Source: Macrotis lagotis
Taxonomy: Eukaryota > Chordata > Mammalia > Peramelemorphia > Peramelidae
DNA length: 64,000 bases
Assembly: GCF_037893015.1 (NCBI RefSeq)
Contig: NC_133660.1
Span: 281,915,067 to 281,979,066 of the forward strand
Reading direction: 5' to 3'
Position 1 is the first letter of the stretch. The number at the start of each line of letters is the position of its first letter. The notes beneath the pieces were generated by a model, which had not been told where the DNA came from, did not search any database, and saw only the letters and a list, made by a program, of their open reading frames with translations. A program made the translations under genes and the position numbers. This document shows, one piece after another, positions 23,501 to 34,320 of this stretch.

Positions 23501-25127
23501 AGCATTTTGCACAAAGATTCCTCCCTCACCTGCCTTTTGCATGATCCCCATCATTGTGGCTCCAGAGAAGGTGCCAACCTCCCTAGTGGAGGGAATTTAC
23601 TCCTCTGGGAGATTCCCAGGCCAGTGAAACCTTGGATCCAGCCTGTCTCTCCCCATAGTTATATCCTGTGATACCTACAATCTTCCAAGTCCACATTTGG
23701 AGTCAGGATGCTAAGACTGTTCCCCTTCCCTTCCTTTGTTTTCTATCAGCCCTAGGGAGTCTTGAAAGAAACAGAGGTAGAGCCCTTGGCCCAGGTGGGG
23801 GTCCAGGACTAAAAAAAGAGATAAAGTTTGCTCATGGGCTGGTGCCTTCTCTCTGAAGCTATCTGCAATTTACCTGTCTCCCTGTTTTTGTGCTGAGTGG
23901 CCTTCCTATCAGATAGGAGGTTCCTTGTGGGCAGGGCTGGTCCATAGGACAATTATCCCTAAGGCAACTTGACTTTCCCCACCTTAGTTTTGATAATATT
24001 ATAGGTTGGCATAAGAAATTAAATTGAAATTTGGGGGGAGCTTCGTGGAAGTTGCAGAAGGCTACTAGCCAATTGACAGAAAAAGTTTAGATGCTCAGAA
24101 ATGCATAAGATAGCTGTATTATACTGTATAATATCAACCAATCCAAAATTTACAGTAAGGGATTATAAATACCTCATAAAAACAAATCTCTAGTTCAAAG
24201 AGAGGTCAAAAAAATTGACATGGATTTTCCAGATGGGGATGCTCCCAAACCCTCCCTTGTGGGCTAGCTGGAGTCGGTGAAGGTCTTATCAATGACTGAT
24301 ACATGAAGCAGAGCTGATGGGTAATCTCCATCTCTAAGCGTTTGCCCACAAACCAGTTGATTTAAGCCCAATAAAAACCCAGCTCTCTCTGTTAACGGAG
24401 GAGAAAATCCCACTGAATGGTGGGAGGAATGGAAGCCCCTTGAGGCTTTGCCTGAGGGCCAGGCACAATGCCCACTTGGCCCAGGGGCCAACATGGTGTT
24501 TGTAAAATAGGAGTTGAAATAAGATCATGTATAAAAGACATTTTCTGAACCAGAAAAAGAAGGAAATGTAAGCAGTTAGTTTAGCCAAGCAGAGAACTGT
24601 AGCTGGGTGACCCAGTGGGTAGTGTGCCATACTTGGTTAGAAAGAGTGAATCCTTCGCCTGCCTGGCTCTCTACCCCCTCTCTCAGCCTCAGTGTCTTTA
24701 TCTGATAATTATGTCACCCAACTGAGCTAATCAAGGGAAGGCTTTGCAGGTTTTGACTTCCCCCCCCCAAGAAGCCCTGCCTCCCCTCAGTGCTAGAGAA
24801 GGGGGCCCCCCATAGGCACCTGTCCCCAGAGTTTCCCCCTTGAAATCTCTTGGAAGGAGGGGGTGCCCTTAACCCTGAGGGGTAGTTATGTGTGACTGGG
24901 GGGAAGGGACATGATGAAGGATGTCGCCGTGCATGTGTGTCCATGCATGTGACTGTGAGTGTCTGTGTATACCCAAGTATATGGAGGTCAGGACTCACCT
25001 CAGGGAACTTTCCTTTGGCAAAGACCATCAGCAGAGACGTCTTGCCGCACCCCCCATCACCCACGAGGACCACCTTGATGCTGGGGACAGCTGGGTCCGA
25101 AGGCTGGGGCCCGTTGTCTGTTTGCAT
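14192..25127 (-). CDS. RHOD: RHOD, Rho-family small GTPase RhoD (5 coding exons)
   Basis: Joined exons 25127-24999, 19862-19775, 17369-17260, 16455-16321 and 14356-14192 give an unbroken 208-residue protein; human RhoD has 210. All introns are GT-AG and phases match. Seen motifs: P-loop GDGGCGKT (residues 23-30), switch I PTVFERY (47-53), DTAGQ (70-74), CKTD (128-131), the Rho insert around LRKDK, ECSA (169-172), a basic stretch GRKSKRR and the CaaX box CVVI (205-208). The [13 protein letters not shown] and SPNSFDNI segments fit RhoD better than RhoF or Cdc42. Known family role: a fast-cycling GTPase on early endosomes and plasma membrane that controls endosome motility and actin. The gene lies downstream of SYT12 on the same strand, as in human. 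The only evident oddity is CVVI where human RhoD, as I recall it, ends CVVT. Confidence 0.96.
14980..15290 (+). mobile_element. L2 LINE ORF remnant in RHOD intron 4
   Basis: Plus frame reads [13 protein letters not shown] then [10 protein letters not shown], comparable to the L2 reverse transcriptase segment FPFLSKLLE..VY. Weak but ordered similarity. Confidence 0.5.
15545..15650 (+). repeat. purine-rich low-complexity tract
   Basis: About 100 bp of nearly pure A/G with GGGAGGA and GATAGAGCAA units, the latter repeated. Confidence 0.85.
16321..16455 (-). CDS. RHOD: RHOD coding exon 4
   Basis: Codes residues 110-154, from [14 protein letters not shown] through the guanine-specificity motif CKTD (128-131) and the Rho insert helix [13 protein letters not shown]. 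It is bounded by acceptor TGACAG and donor GTATCA. It has no stop and is 45 codons exactly, phase 0 at both ends. Confidence 0.95.
17050..17165 (-). mobile_element. MIR-type remnant in RHOD intron 3 side
   Basis: GACTTGTCTAGAGTCACACA then AGAATTTGAACCCAGATC. It ends about 95 bp from exon 3. Confidence 0.6.
17260..17369 (-). CDS. RHOD: RHOD coding exon 3
   Basis: Completes Gly73 and codes residues 74-109, beginning with Q74 (the catalytic glutamine) and containing [14 protein letters not shown] and SPNSFDN. The acceptor is TTGCAG and the donor GTCAGT. Exit is in phase 0. Confidence 0.95.
18240..18400 (+). mobile_element. old tRNA-derived SINE
   Basis: CCTGGCCTTGTAGTCAGATG and GACCTGAGTTTAAATCTGGT followed by a degraded GACCCAAGTTACTTAGCCCC. 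Confidence 0.7.
18628..18880 (-). mobile_element. SINE with RTE/Bov-B-like tail (MAR1-like)
   Basis: Antisense order: TTGTTCAGTTGTTTTTCACT (RTE tail), TTCTTGGCAGAGATATCAGA, GATAAGGAAACTGAGG, then TTTGAACTTGGGTCTTCC. Confidence 0.8.
19252..19294. promoter_or_regulatory. CRE-like plus AP-1 site in RHOD intron 2
   Basis: TGATGTCA (19252-19259) is a CRE/AP-1 variant and TGACTCA (19288-19294) is a perfect AP-1 site, in a non-repeat stretch about 500 bp upstream of exon 2 in plus coordinates (downstream in transcription). Role not shown. Confidence 0.22.
19775..19862 (-). CDS. RHOD: RHOD coding exon 2
   Basis: Codes residues 44-72 plus the first base of Gly73 (phase 1 exit). It starts after an acceptor ending CTCAG and contains switch I (PTVFERY) and the WDTA of the G3 motif. 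The donor is GTAAGT. Confidence 0.95.
20357..20583 (+). mobile_element. young marsupial SINE with (GA)n tail in RHOD intron 1
   Basis: Near-consensus SINE from GGTGGCTAGGTGGTGCAGTG to CCCCATTGCCTTGCAAAAAC. A perfect 13-bp target-site duplication AGAAAATGGACTG lies at 20344-20356 and 20584-20596. The tail has become a GGAA/GA microsatellite. Confidence 0.95.
20527..20585 (+). repeat. (GA)n microsatellite
   Basis: About 29 uninterrupted GA units after a (GGAA)n run, within the SINE tail. Likely length-polymorphic. Confidence 0.95.
21240..21272. promoter_or_regulatory. paired AP-1 sites in RHOD intron 1
   Basis: TGACTCA at 21240-21246 and TGAGTCA at 21266-21272 are both perfect AP-1 (TRE) consensus sites 26 bp apart. 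They sit in GC-rich DNA that I do not recognise as a repeat. A regulatory role in intron 1 is inference. Confidence 0.3.
21700..21800 (+). mobile_element. MIR remnant
   Basis: GTGTGACCCTGGATGAGTTC then GAGCCTCAGTTTCTAGGTCT. Confidence 0.65.
23069..23233 (-). mobile_element. marsupial tRNA-derived SINE in RHOD intron 1
   Basis: Reverse copy with TTTTGCAAGGCAAATGGGGT and CCACTAGGCCACCTAGCCG. Target-site duplication AAAAGG followed by a T run at about 23055-23068 and 23234-23247. Confidence 0.93.
24999..25127 (-). CDS. RHOD: RHOD coding exon 1
   Basis: Codes residues 1-43, from ATG at 25127 to FPE, followed by the donor GTGAGT. It carries the whole P-loop. The start is the only in-frame ATG before the nucleotide-binding fold and leaves a 16-residue hydrophilic leader similar in length to human RhoD. 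It ends in phase 0. Confidence 0.95.
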
Positions 25128-25379
25128 GCCGCTGACCTGGTGCTGGTCCTCAAGCCCTGTCCTTCAGAAGGTCCTGTCCTGTTCAGTAGGCATCTCTCTG
25201 GGAAGGGGGGTGGGGTTGAAGGAAGTTCAGGTTTCCTTGGACCCTTCCTTGCTCCCTGCCCAGTCCCCGGCAGGACCTCCCTTCGATCTTCTCTGCCTCC
25301 TGGGGCCAGGCCACTCTCTGGAGGAGGTGGGAGTCACTGAGCTCCTGCTCTAGCCCTGGCCCAGCCTCTCTGGTGACAG

Positions 25380-25435
25380 GCCCGCCCGGAAGACTGCAGG
25401 TATGTGAGCTCAGGAATGTGGAAGGGGCGGGTACC
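25380..25435 (-). promoter_or_regulatory. candidate RHOD promoter elements
   Basis: About 250-300 bp upstream of the RHOD start codon are a GC box GGGGCGGG (25424-25431), an ETS-type CCGGAAG (25386-25392) with an adjoining CCCGCCC, and no TATA box. Position and composition suit a TATA-less promoter, but the surrounding DNA is not a strong CpG island. The transcription start cannot be read from sequence. Confidence 0.3.
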
Positions 25436-26080
25436 ACCTGGAGGAAGCCAGGAAGCTGGAGACACCCAGGGTGAAGGTGTGGCTCAGGCCTGTGAGTTAG
25501 GACCTTGGAAAACACAGCTCCAGCCTAATCCAGCTCCCTCATTTGACAGAAAAGAAAACTGAGGCCTGAGGAAGCCAAGCAAGTAGGGGATGCCAGAGAG
25601 GGAAATGGGACCTCGCTTCTCCTCCTGCCCTCCCAACATTCATTTCACTGTAGAAGAGCCTGGAGGCACCCACAAGATCTCAGTGTGAACCCCTGGCACC
25701 AATTGGAACTAAGAGGATTTCGAGGAAATATGAGGGCCTTCCCCCTGCCCCCCCCCCCAGATACCCACCTCTCCCCTCCCCCTCCCCAAGCAGTTTTATC
25801 CTTTGCTGGGGCTGGCTGCCAACCTCCTAGGGAGGACTTCCTGTGAAAGAGGACTGGCCCTTTTCAGTTGGTGGGATGGGACCAACCAGATTGGGGACCC
25901 CACACCAAGGGGAGGCTTTTCTCCTGTCAACCTGTAGGATGGCAAGACTTCCTCCTCCCAGCCTCACCCTCTCTCCCCATTGCTGTTACCCTTCACTTTC
26001 CAATGGGACAGTGGACTGATTGGACAGGGGACTGATTGGCATCTGAAAGGCTTTATTGAAGTCTTTGTTTTTATACACCA

Positions 26081-26110
26081 AACACACACACACACACAGA
26101 CACACACACC
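26081..26110 (+). repeat. (AC)n microsatellite
   Basis: Dinucleotide run with one G interruption. Confidence 0.9.
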
Positions 26111-26289
26111 CAGGAACTGAACCCTCCCTTGTATCAAAGAAACTCCTTAAGTAGAAATAACTGATAGGGTGACCTCATCTGATAGTGTCTACACAACTCT
26201 GCCTAGCAGTCCCAGCCCTCTTCAGACAAGGGGAACTAGATTAGTGACTTCTTGGGAATAGGACTCCTACCAGTAAAGATCCCTGCCTT

Positions 26290-26390
26290 CTCAGAGCCCA
26301 GAGGAGTTTACTGACTTGCCCAGGGTCACACAGCCAAACTGTCACCTGCCTGTTCTGAGGCCAGCTCTCTTACCATGGCACCACGCTGCC
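26290..26390 (-). mobile_element. MIR-type remnant
   Basis: GACTTGCCCAGGGTCACACA then GCTCTCTTACCATGGCACCA. Confidence 0.65.
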
Positions 26391-27169
26391 TCTGTCTCTG
26401 TTAGTTTAATCTTCTTTTTCTGCTGCAGTTTGCCTTCATCAGTCACTTCTGAAATTCTTCCACCTTCTCACCCATCCCAAGTAAGTAAAACAGCACTTGA
26501 GCAAAACTAGTAGGCCTACTGCATCTGCGAGTCTGGGCGGCATCTCATCCCCTGCAGAGAAAGGCAGTTCCTTGTCCTCAAGGTGTCCTCAGCTTCCCCT
26601 TTCACCCCCTTCAGGCTGCATCAACTAAGAGAATTCTTCCCAGACTTCTCTGAATTCTCCCTGGACTTCATTGCTCACAGAACAGGGATACTTTATTTTC
26701 TTTATGCCCAGAGCCCATTTGTCTGTCCTTTATGCAAGGACCTTTCCTTTTGCCACCACAAGAAGTGATGCCCTGAATATTGTGTGTCTGGGGCCCTTCT
26801 TTTGTCTCTGACTTCCGGTGGTAACTATCAGTAAGTCCACGCTGGGGCCTCTGGGTCTAAGGGTATGGACATTTTATCCCCTCCCTTTGCAGAATTCCCA
26901 AATTGCTTCCCAGAGTGGTTAGCCCGCCTCATAATTCTTTCAGCAGTGAAGCAGACCTGCTGTCTCGAAGTCCTTGAGAATAGTCAATGTACATCAAAGT
27001 GCCTCCCGGAGGCAGAGCTCCTGCCAAACCCCAGTTGCTCTGTCCCAGTTAATGAACTGGGCAGCCCAGCGGATCATTGACTATAAGGGGAAGACCATCT
27101 CCAATCTTTGTTAAGTGCATGACTGCAGGTCCATGGGAGTCTCATCTGACAAAGCCTCAGGTTTTTGTT

Positions 27170-27326
27170 TTTTGTTTTTTTTGGCAAGGCAATGGGGTTA
27201 AGTGACTTGCCCAAGGCCGCACAGCTAGGTCATTGTTAAGTAGCTGAGGCTAGATTTGAACTCAAGTACTCCTGACTCCAGGGTCGGTGCTCTATCCACT
27301 TTGCCACCTAGCTGCCCCCCCCCCCC
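27170..27326 (-). mobile_element. marsupial tRNA-derived SINE
   Basis: GGCAAGGCAATGGGGTTAAG and CTAGATTTGAACTCAAGTAC; an imperfect duplication CAGGTTTTTG / CAGTTTTG flanks it. Confidence 0.92.
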
Positions 27327-27949
27327 CAGTTTTGTTTTTTTGTAAAAATGAGACAATAATGCTTATCATACCATAGAAGAAAGCACTCTAGGACTAGCAT
27401 TTGCCTGAACAGTGATCCATTCTTTTCCTGGTCACCTTGGCCTGAGCAGCCACCCATCCTGGTCCTGGGACTCTGAGGGCCTCACCTGGACTGATTGTCC
27501 CAAGCCACAGCCCTGCTCACCAAGCAGGCTGGCCAAGTCACAGGAGAAGATCATGTTGCCTGGCCTGTCCTCAAAGCAGAGACTGTCTGAGCGGATTCCC
27601 AGGATGAGCCTCAGACTAGAAGTCAGAAGATCCAGATTCCAGTCCTGACCCTTGCAGTTAATTATTTGTTAGTTTGTACAGATCCTTTCCCTCCTGGGAC
27701 CTTAGGTTATAGCTCTGGGTGGAATTTAAAAAGTCATTGAATTTGATGCCCTGATTTTACAGTTGAGGAAACTGAGGCCTAGCCCAGGTCACTTGTCCAA
27801 GCATGAGTCCCATGGAACCAGGGTCCCTTATCTTGCCTCCCCCTGCCATGTTTTAGGGAGACAAAGATAGTATGAACAGGGCTAGGGCCTGGGCTGGAGA
27901 CTGTGCTACAGAGGCGAATGACTGGGCCACCTAGACAGAAAAGATGACA

Positions 27950-28230
27950 AAATCCACAACTACATACACCCAAGATATCTACAGAGAAATTGGAGATGAA
28001 TTAAGAGGGAATCAGGAAAAGGTTCCTGAAGAAGGTGGGATGTGAGCTGAACCTTGCAGGAAGCTGGGAAGCCAGGAGGAGAGCTGAATGTTGTTCTGGG
28101 CATGGCTAGGCAGTCAGTGTCACTGAATCAGAGAGGACACGGGGCAGGGTAGAAGAGGCTGGAAATTGGAGAGGAGGCCAGTTTGAGAAGGCCAGTGAAT
28201 GCCAGAAGCGTTCAGATTATTAAGAGGGGG
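27950..28230 (+). repeat. unclassified old interspersed repeat, copy C
   Basis: GGTTCCTGAAGAAGGTGGGA, GGAAGCTGGGAAGCCAGGAG and GTGTCACTGAATCAGAGAGG follow in the family order. Confidence 0.55.
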
Positions 28231-28239
28231 AGGGGAGTA

Positions 28240-30390
28240 GTGGATAGACTAGTGGGGGATCCCTGGCTTGGCCTGGACCCAAACTGTCTCTGAGCCAGAT
28301 GTCTGGCCCAGAAACCACCTGGGCCTTCCACTTGGGGAACGTCATAGGTGTGTCCAGCTTAGCCCTGCCACCAACACCCTTTGCCCGGGCCAGCCTGGAG
28401 AGAAAGTGATTAGTCACCTTCCCAAGCCCATGTTGGGCACCTGGGGAAATCTCTATACAACTCACAACTTGCCTGATTGGCTAGGTTTCCCGGTGGATGC
28501 CCAGCCAGTTCCTTGAAGTTGTTTTCTGTAGGTGGGCAAACACCTTGGTGATGGATGTCCTGGGAGTCAAGGTCTGTCCAAGTACAGAAACTGCTTGTTG
28601 ATTGTGGATCGTCACAGCACGTGATGGTGTCAGCGGACTGGCCACCTGCCAGCCCAAGCACTCCCTGCCAACGTCAGGGCTCCAAATGGGGTGGGTTGGT
28701 TCACAGGCCAGACCTAGGAGACCCTTTAAAGTCCCCACGGTGGTGCCACACTTCCTTGCTCAAGCTACAGAAGAGTCACTGAAGGAGATCAGATCTGACC
28801 TTTGTCCTGGAAAAGTCACACCCACCCTCAAAAAGCAAAGATTCCTTCCCAGAGATCTCTGTTGTCAGCAGATTATGGCACTTGGTGGGGGACTTTTCTT
28901 GGCCTTAGGCCTCCTCACCGGGAGCCTGCATTTGATGCTCTGTCCCCTGGCTTGGAAAGGCATTGGCAGGCTGGAACAGGACCAGAGCAGGTGACCTTGA
29001 CAAAGAGGGGAGGAACGGTGGCGCTGTGCTGAGACTGGTTGAAGGATTTGGGGAAGAGAAGGCTTGGGGGAAGCCATCAGCACATGAAGGAAACAAAGGA
29101 GTGAAAGAGTATTTGTTAGGCCCTTCTTGGAGGGGTGACCTACAAGCCAAGAGCCAGCCTGAGGGCCAGGAAGGCCTGGCTTAGGTCTTTCCTTTGATTT
29201 AGGCTGGCCGGAGGACCCTAGATGAGTCCCTCACCTGCACTTCTCTGGTCCACAGAACTCTCAGACACTGGTATGAGAAGTTGGACAGGAGCATGAGGGT
29301 GATGTCCTAGCAGGGAACTTGCAGGTCCTGCCCTGGGCTGGTGCCCCAAGTAGCATTCTGAGAGGGGCCAGGGATTTTTGGAGGTGAGAGTGCTCCAGGC
29401 CTGGGGAGATGGGGTGTTGCCATGTCAAGACAGGGAGGTGGGAGATGGAGTAGACAGTGAGCTCCTGGAAGGGGGGAAGAGGAGCCAAGGTCAGGGGAGT
29501 GGGCAGCTGATTGGAGCTCTAAAGCTGGTCCTGAAACTTGCCAACCCTGACCTGTCTCCAGGCTTCTCTCCCTCAGGTATTCTTTACCTGCTCCATCTAT
29601 TAGAATACAGTCAGTTATCAAAAACAGACTGTGGTCCAGGGCCCCAGCCAAGAAGACTGGCTGTAACACAGGGACAGCATCCCAGGAATCATTACTAGGA
29701 GTCATTTGGTCATTCCCTTAGGACCCCCAGGCCAGCCAGGCCAGCTGCCCCCCAGGCAGCCCCCCCCAGGAGCCAGCCTTTTCTGCTCATGCTCTGTGCA
29801 GGCAGCATTCACTCCCCAGCTCCCCAGATGAGATCATTGAGAGGCTTTGCAGAGATGACTTGGTGCTTTGCAAATCTCCTAGTAACATCTTGGGCTCCTG
29901 GTAATCGGTTGGATGTTGCTAGGTGAAGAATGCGTCAGTCCTCCCTGCAGAGTGTGGGTGACCCACGCAATTGGCAGAGTCTCTGCAGCCAATCCGATGC
30001 TGGTGTGGGGAGTCAGCGGTCTCTGGGTAGCAAAAATGGGCTCTCCAGAGAAGCCAGCAGCAACCCCCCACAGGGCGTGGTCTCCATCTTGCTTGGAGAT
30101 GCTGCAGAAAGGGGCTACAGAGACCACCCCCTGCACTCAGGAAGGCGACTATTTCCTGAGCTACCTCTGCCCTGGGAAGCATCACAGGGACAGAAGGGCC
30201 TAGAGCTAAAAGGGACCCAAGAGGTCACCTGAGAATTCAGGCCTTCCTTTTACAAGGGTGGGGGAACTGAGGGCCTGGGATGTCCCCTGACTCCTTCCCC
30301 CTACCAAGTGCCTCTGTAGGTATCACATAGATGCCTATTCAAGGACGTGTCATCTCTCCGTAAGAATGGAAGCTTCTCGAGGGCACAGTG
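28240..30390. other. intergenic, no gene seen
   Basis: GC-rich, with many overlapping open frames on both strands but no splice-bounded homology to any protein I know. Confidence 0.4.
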
Positions 30391-30394
30391 TTTT

Positions 30395-30620
30395 GTTGTT
30401 CAGTTTGTGACACCATGGGGGGTTGTCTTGGCAGAGATACTCCAGTGGTTTACTATTTCCTTCTCTAGCTCTTTTTACAGATGAGGGAACTGAGGGCGAA
30501 ATGACTTACCCAGGTTCACACAGCTAGGAAGTGTTTGTGACCAGGTTTGAACTCAGGTCTTCCTGACCCCAAGTCTGGTCTTCAGGGCACAATGGGGCCA
30601 TCTTGCTGCCCACAACAGGT
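30395..30620 (-). mobile_element. SINE with RTE/Bov-B-like tail (MAR1-like)
   Basis: TTGTTGTTCAGTTTGTGACA, GTCTTGGCAGAGATACTCCA, TTTTTACAGATGAGGGAACT and TTTGAACTCAGGTCTTCCTG in antisense order. Confidence 0.8.
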
Positions 30621-31089
30621 GCTTCATAAGTGTCTATTAATTGATTTGTGAGCCTGCTTGAGGTCCCACCCTGAGAAGCCTTGCTGGACTGGCAAATAGT
30701 CCACCATGTCCTGAGCTCTCCTTCAAGGTTTGGCAACTAGCTGGTGCCATGGTTCAACCCTTATTCACTAAATAACCTGGGCCAGGTCATTTCACATGCC
30801 TGCCAGTTTCCTCATTTGCAAAATGGGTCATTGGGAGGATTAAAAGAAATATCTCATGGAAAGCTCTCTGCTGATGGACAAGCGCTCATCAATCCTGGCA
30901 GGTCCTTGTTCTGCTATCAGTCATTGTTTTTTCAGAATCACCCCCTCACCCCCCTCTTCCTTCCAGAGCCGGGGGACCTAGGGGATACTTTATGTTCATC
31001 TGTGGGTTCTTGATATTGCCGATGATAATGATAGCCACCATTTATTGAGTGCCTGCTGCATTCTGGGGAGGCCCTCTAGTAGCCAAAGC

Positions 31090-31290
31090 TTAGCTAAGAG
31101 GCCACTAGGAAGCACCATGGTGAGCAGAGCTCCTGGGCAAGTCACATCCTATTGCTTGCCTCACTTTCCTCAACTATAACATGGGGATAATGACAACACC
31201 TTGAGTTGTGAAGATCAATTGACATAAGATTTCTAAAGTGTTTAAGGTACTGCCTGGTATATAGACAGGGCATCTACTAAATTCCAGCCA
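31090..31290 (+). mobile_element. MIR, nearly complete
   Basis: GGCAAGTCACATCCTATTGC, CTATAACATGGGGATAATGA, TTTCTAAAGTGTTTAAGGTA and CTGGTATATAGACAGGGCAT. A second MIR-like piece lies at 30740-30870. Confidence 0.75.
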
Positions 31291-31809
31291 TGGTTATCAT
31301 CAAGGCCAGACAGCCTATGGTAAGAACATGGAGCTGCCTTCAGGGACCTCTGGGACTCTTGGGAAACTGGAGTCCATCCCAAACAATGCAGAAATCCCAG
31401 AGAGCTTGGCCAGGATCCCCCAAAATAGTCCCTTACCCATAGTCCTTCTGAGGAACCCAAGCAGGTCAGCACCATTGCTGACATATCAGCTGCCTAGGAG
31501 ACAAGGTCCAGTGGACTTGGGAAGGAGTGCAGGGCACTGATACCCTCTTAAGGCTTCTGCCTCCCCTATCTAAGACCTGGCTCCTCCTGCACTGGACATG
31601 GCACAGTGTGACCTGGCCTCTGCTGCTGCCCTGCTGGGGAAGCCAGCATCTCTCCAAACCTCTTTATCCCAGAGGATCCCATCAGCCCTGGCATCATCAT
31701 GCTCCTCCTTTCCTTCTAGGATCTACCTTGAAGAAGAGAGTGTAGGCCAGCCAACTCTTCATTTCTCAACAGGATGCCTCCTGGACATCTTCATCCTGCC
31801 CCCACCCTT

Positions 31810-31965
31810 TACCCAGCTATTTGGCTTCCTTTGATGTATTCTGTGATCCCATTAGAGGGCACCTTCCTCGAGGGCAGGGCCTGACTTTTTGCTTGTATTT
31901 GGATTCCCAGTGATTCACCCAATGCTTGGCCCATAGTAACTGTCTGATAAAGGTTGACTAATAAT
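31810..31965 (+). mobile_element. L2 3' end
   Basis: CTCGAGGGCAGGGCCTGACT and GCCCATAGTAACTGTCTGAT match the L2 3' untranslated consensus. Confidence 0.65.
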
Positions 31966-31999
31966 TGGCCAACAGATCCAAGATCCCTTGGTGCTTAAG

Positions 32000-33580
32000 A
32001 AATAGTGACAGTGGCCCACCTCAGTCTCAGGGACCTCCAACTGCTTCTTGTCTATGGACACTTTTTGAGTCACTGGGATGCTGTCCCCAACCTGTTTTTC
32101 ACAGTCCTCTTCCCCACATCTCCGTCATGTTGCTGTCCCCTCAGTACATAGGGCCAGGATGAGGACAGGAGGAAGAGGAGGGTGTGGCCACTCCAGCTCC
32201 CTGGAGCCTTCCTCCATCCTTAGTCCTAAGTGGTTTTCTGGCCTTTGCCATTTGTTCACTGTCTGGGTAGCTCTCACTGCTGTCCTCTGTGCCAGGGCAG
32301 GCCTCCTCTTCTCTGGCTTGAGACCCCATCTCACCTTATTGCTACTCTTCCTCCAAGATCATGAACTCTGACCTGGCTCCACTGATCTCTCTTCTCTCTC
32401 TCTGCCTTTCTCCTTTGTTTTTCAGCCCCTCATTGCCTCCTTTTTTTCCTAGGCCATCTTCCCTGTTGGTTCTTTCCCTCACTGTCTCAGATCCATGGAT
32501 CACTAGATCACTAGACCAGGACATTTTCTCCCCACCCCCCACCCCCCAATCAGATGACTCTGGATCCTTCAGCTTTTTCCCCTTTCTAATTCTCATCCAA
32601 CCTCTGGGAAACCCGTTCCCTCCAGCCTTCCATCCCTCTACCCCTCTGTTCCTCCTCATGAACTGGAGGAAAGCAACAGGTTTTATATAGAGAAAGGAAG
32701 AAATGGGTCCTGACCTCAAAGACCTCGTATTTTAATTCTACAGAATTCATCAGACTTGTGAATTGGCTCCTCTGTGCCCACTGATGAGGATAGCCTCCCT
32801 GCCTCCTATGTAGCCTCCTTGAAGGCAGGGTCCATTTCTTTTTGATCTGACTCTCCGGCACCCACCCCAGGCTTTATGGCCTGGCTAGTAAGATGGGGTG
32901 TGGGAGAGTCTGGTTGAGCTAAACTGAAATGCCTCCCACACCACCAGGGATTCATGACTGGATTTCTGGTGCCTCCTTATGGTCTTTGCCTTCACTACAT
33001 GATTTTGGCTTTCAGAGTGGGTAAGGGACAGTCCCCAGCACTAAGGAACCTCCCAACCCCATGTTTTTTCTAGGTTAGTTGGTTTTGAGTAGCAGATATC
33101 TTAAATTTTCTTCTCCCCCCGCCATCTTTCAATTTTGTTTTTCTGTCTCTTGCTGTCCTAAAGCCCTAGATTTCTGATTCTAGTAAGAAAGGAATTAGGG
33201 AGTCTGTTAGTTGGATGAGGATGAGGCTTACCACTTTCTGTTCTAAACTATCTATTCTATTTCTTTCCTAATCTAAAGATTGAATTCATTTTTCTGCTAT
33301 TTCATTTCTTCTGGGTATTCATGTAATTCTTATGGAAAATCCGACTTTTTCCTTGGAGTTTCTGCTCATAGCTATAATGGAATTAGGTGGGGTTTTTAGG
33401 TAATTCTTTAGAGTGGTCATTGATGACTTTCTTAGTTAACTCTTCTATGCTGGTTCCCAAGTTGTGCCAGGACCAGGCTCTACTCCCTGCAGCATTTTGG
33501 GTGTGGATAGGCCCCACTGAGGTGGGGGACTCAGGATACTCTTGGCTCCCCACTACCACTTCCAGCTTCTCCTCCTCTTG
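32000..33580. other. intergenic, no gene seen
   Basis: Pyrimidine-rich around 32340-32700 and AT-rich around 33060-33400. An L2 3'-end-like piece lies near 32800-32860. No exon recognised. Confidence 0.4.
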
Positions 33581-33589
33581 CAATCATCC

Positions 33590-34320
33590 AGTAGCCTCTT
33601 CTCTTAAATCCAAACAGTCCATATCTACCACCCAATGACAAATCCCATTGGTTGTGGTCTCCAGACTCCAGGACACTCTTCTTCCTTCTTTAGTGACTTC
33701 AGTGTCCCCACCCTTGTACTGGAGGACTTCAATCTAAAATACCCAAACTTCCCAGTTCCTCAATATACTCATTTTTCCCATGACCTCATCCTTCAGCACT
33801 TACCCAAATGGTCAGATCCTTGACCTTACACTAAGTATTCTTTCTTCTTTTTCCCCTCTGGTCCCCTGAGTGAACCAGTTCACTGATTGCACCCAGTCAA
33901 GTCTCAACTTTGGCTTACCTGAATCATCTACCATTTTTGCTCCTACACTCATACCTCTGAATGAAAGTGGAGAAAATCACACCTGTTTGACTGGGTCAAA
34001 TTTAGGTCATATAATCAGCTGGGCCCTCCTCCTACCTGTCTGATTACCCCTCCTCAGCCTCCTTTGTTGGAACTTCCCCAAGACTCATCTGAGCACCATG
34101 GGAGTCCTACAGAGCTCTGACCCAGACCCTCTTCTCCCTCTATCCAACTTCACTTGAGGGTCTTATCAGACCCTGTGGATTTCATGGCTAGTTCTGCTGA
34201 AGACCCTCAACTCTACCCCTAATCTCTCCTGACTTCTAGTCTTGTATCTCCAACAGCTTAGGTTACATTTCAAATTGTTTATCCAGTAAACATCTTAAAT
34301 TCAATATTTTCCAAACAAAA
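33590..34320 (+). mobile_element. L2 LINE ORF remnant
   Basis: TTTAGTGACTTCAGTGTCCC and CATGACCTCATCCTTCAGCA fit the L2 endonuclease. GCTGAAGACCCTCAACTCTA and TCCAGTAAACATCTTAAATT fit its reverse transcriptase. The piece is internally deleted. Confidence 0.55.

Larger units (their letters stand above)
19863..24998 (-). other. RHOD intron 1 content
   Basis: Holds an old unclassified repeat split by a SINE (19940-20830), a MIR (21700-21800), a reverse SINE (23069-23233) and a GC-rich AP-1 pair (21240-21272). The stretch 24000-24720 is unassigned. Confidence 0.6.
25520..27160. other. RHOD upstream flank
   Basis: No exon recognised. Contains a MIR-like piece at 25530-25600, an (AC)n run at 26081-26110 and another MIR-like piece at 26290-26390. 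Confidence 0.5.

Noticed and set aside
24892-25353. Plus-strand open frames of 139-153 codons
   Set aside because: They are the shadow of RHOD exon 1 on the other strand.
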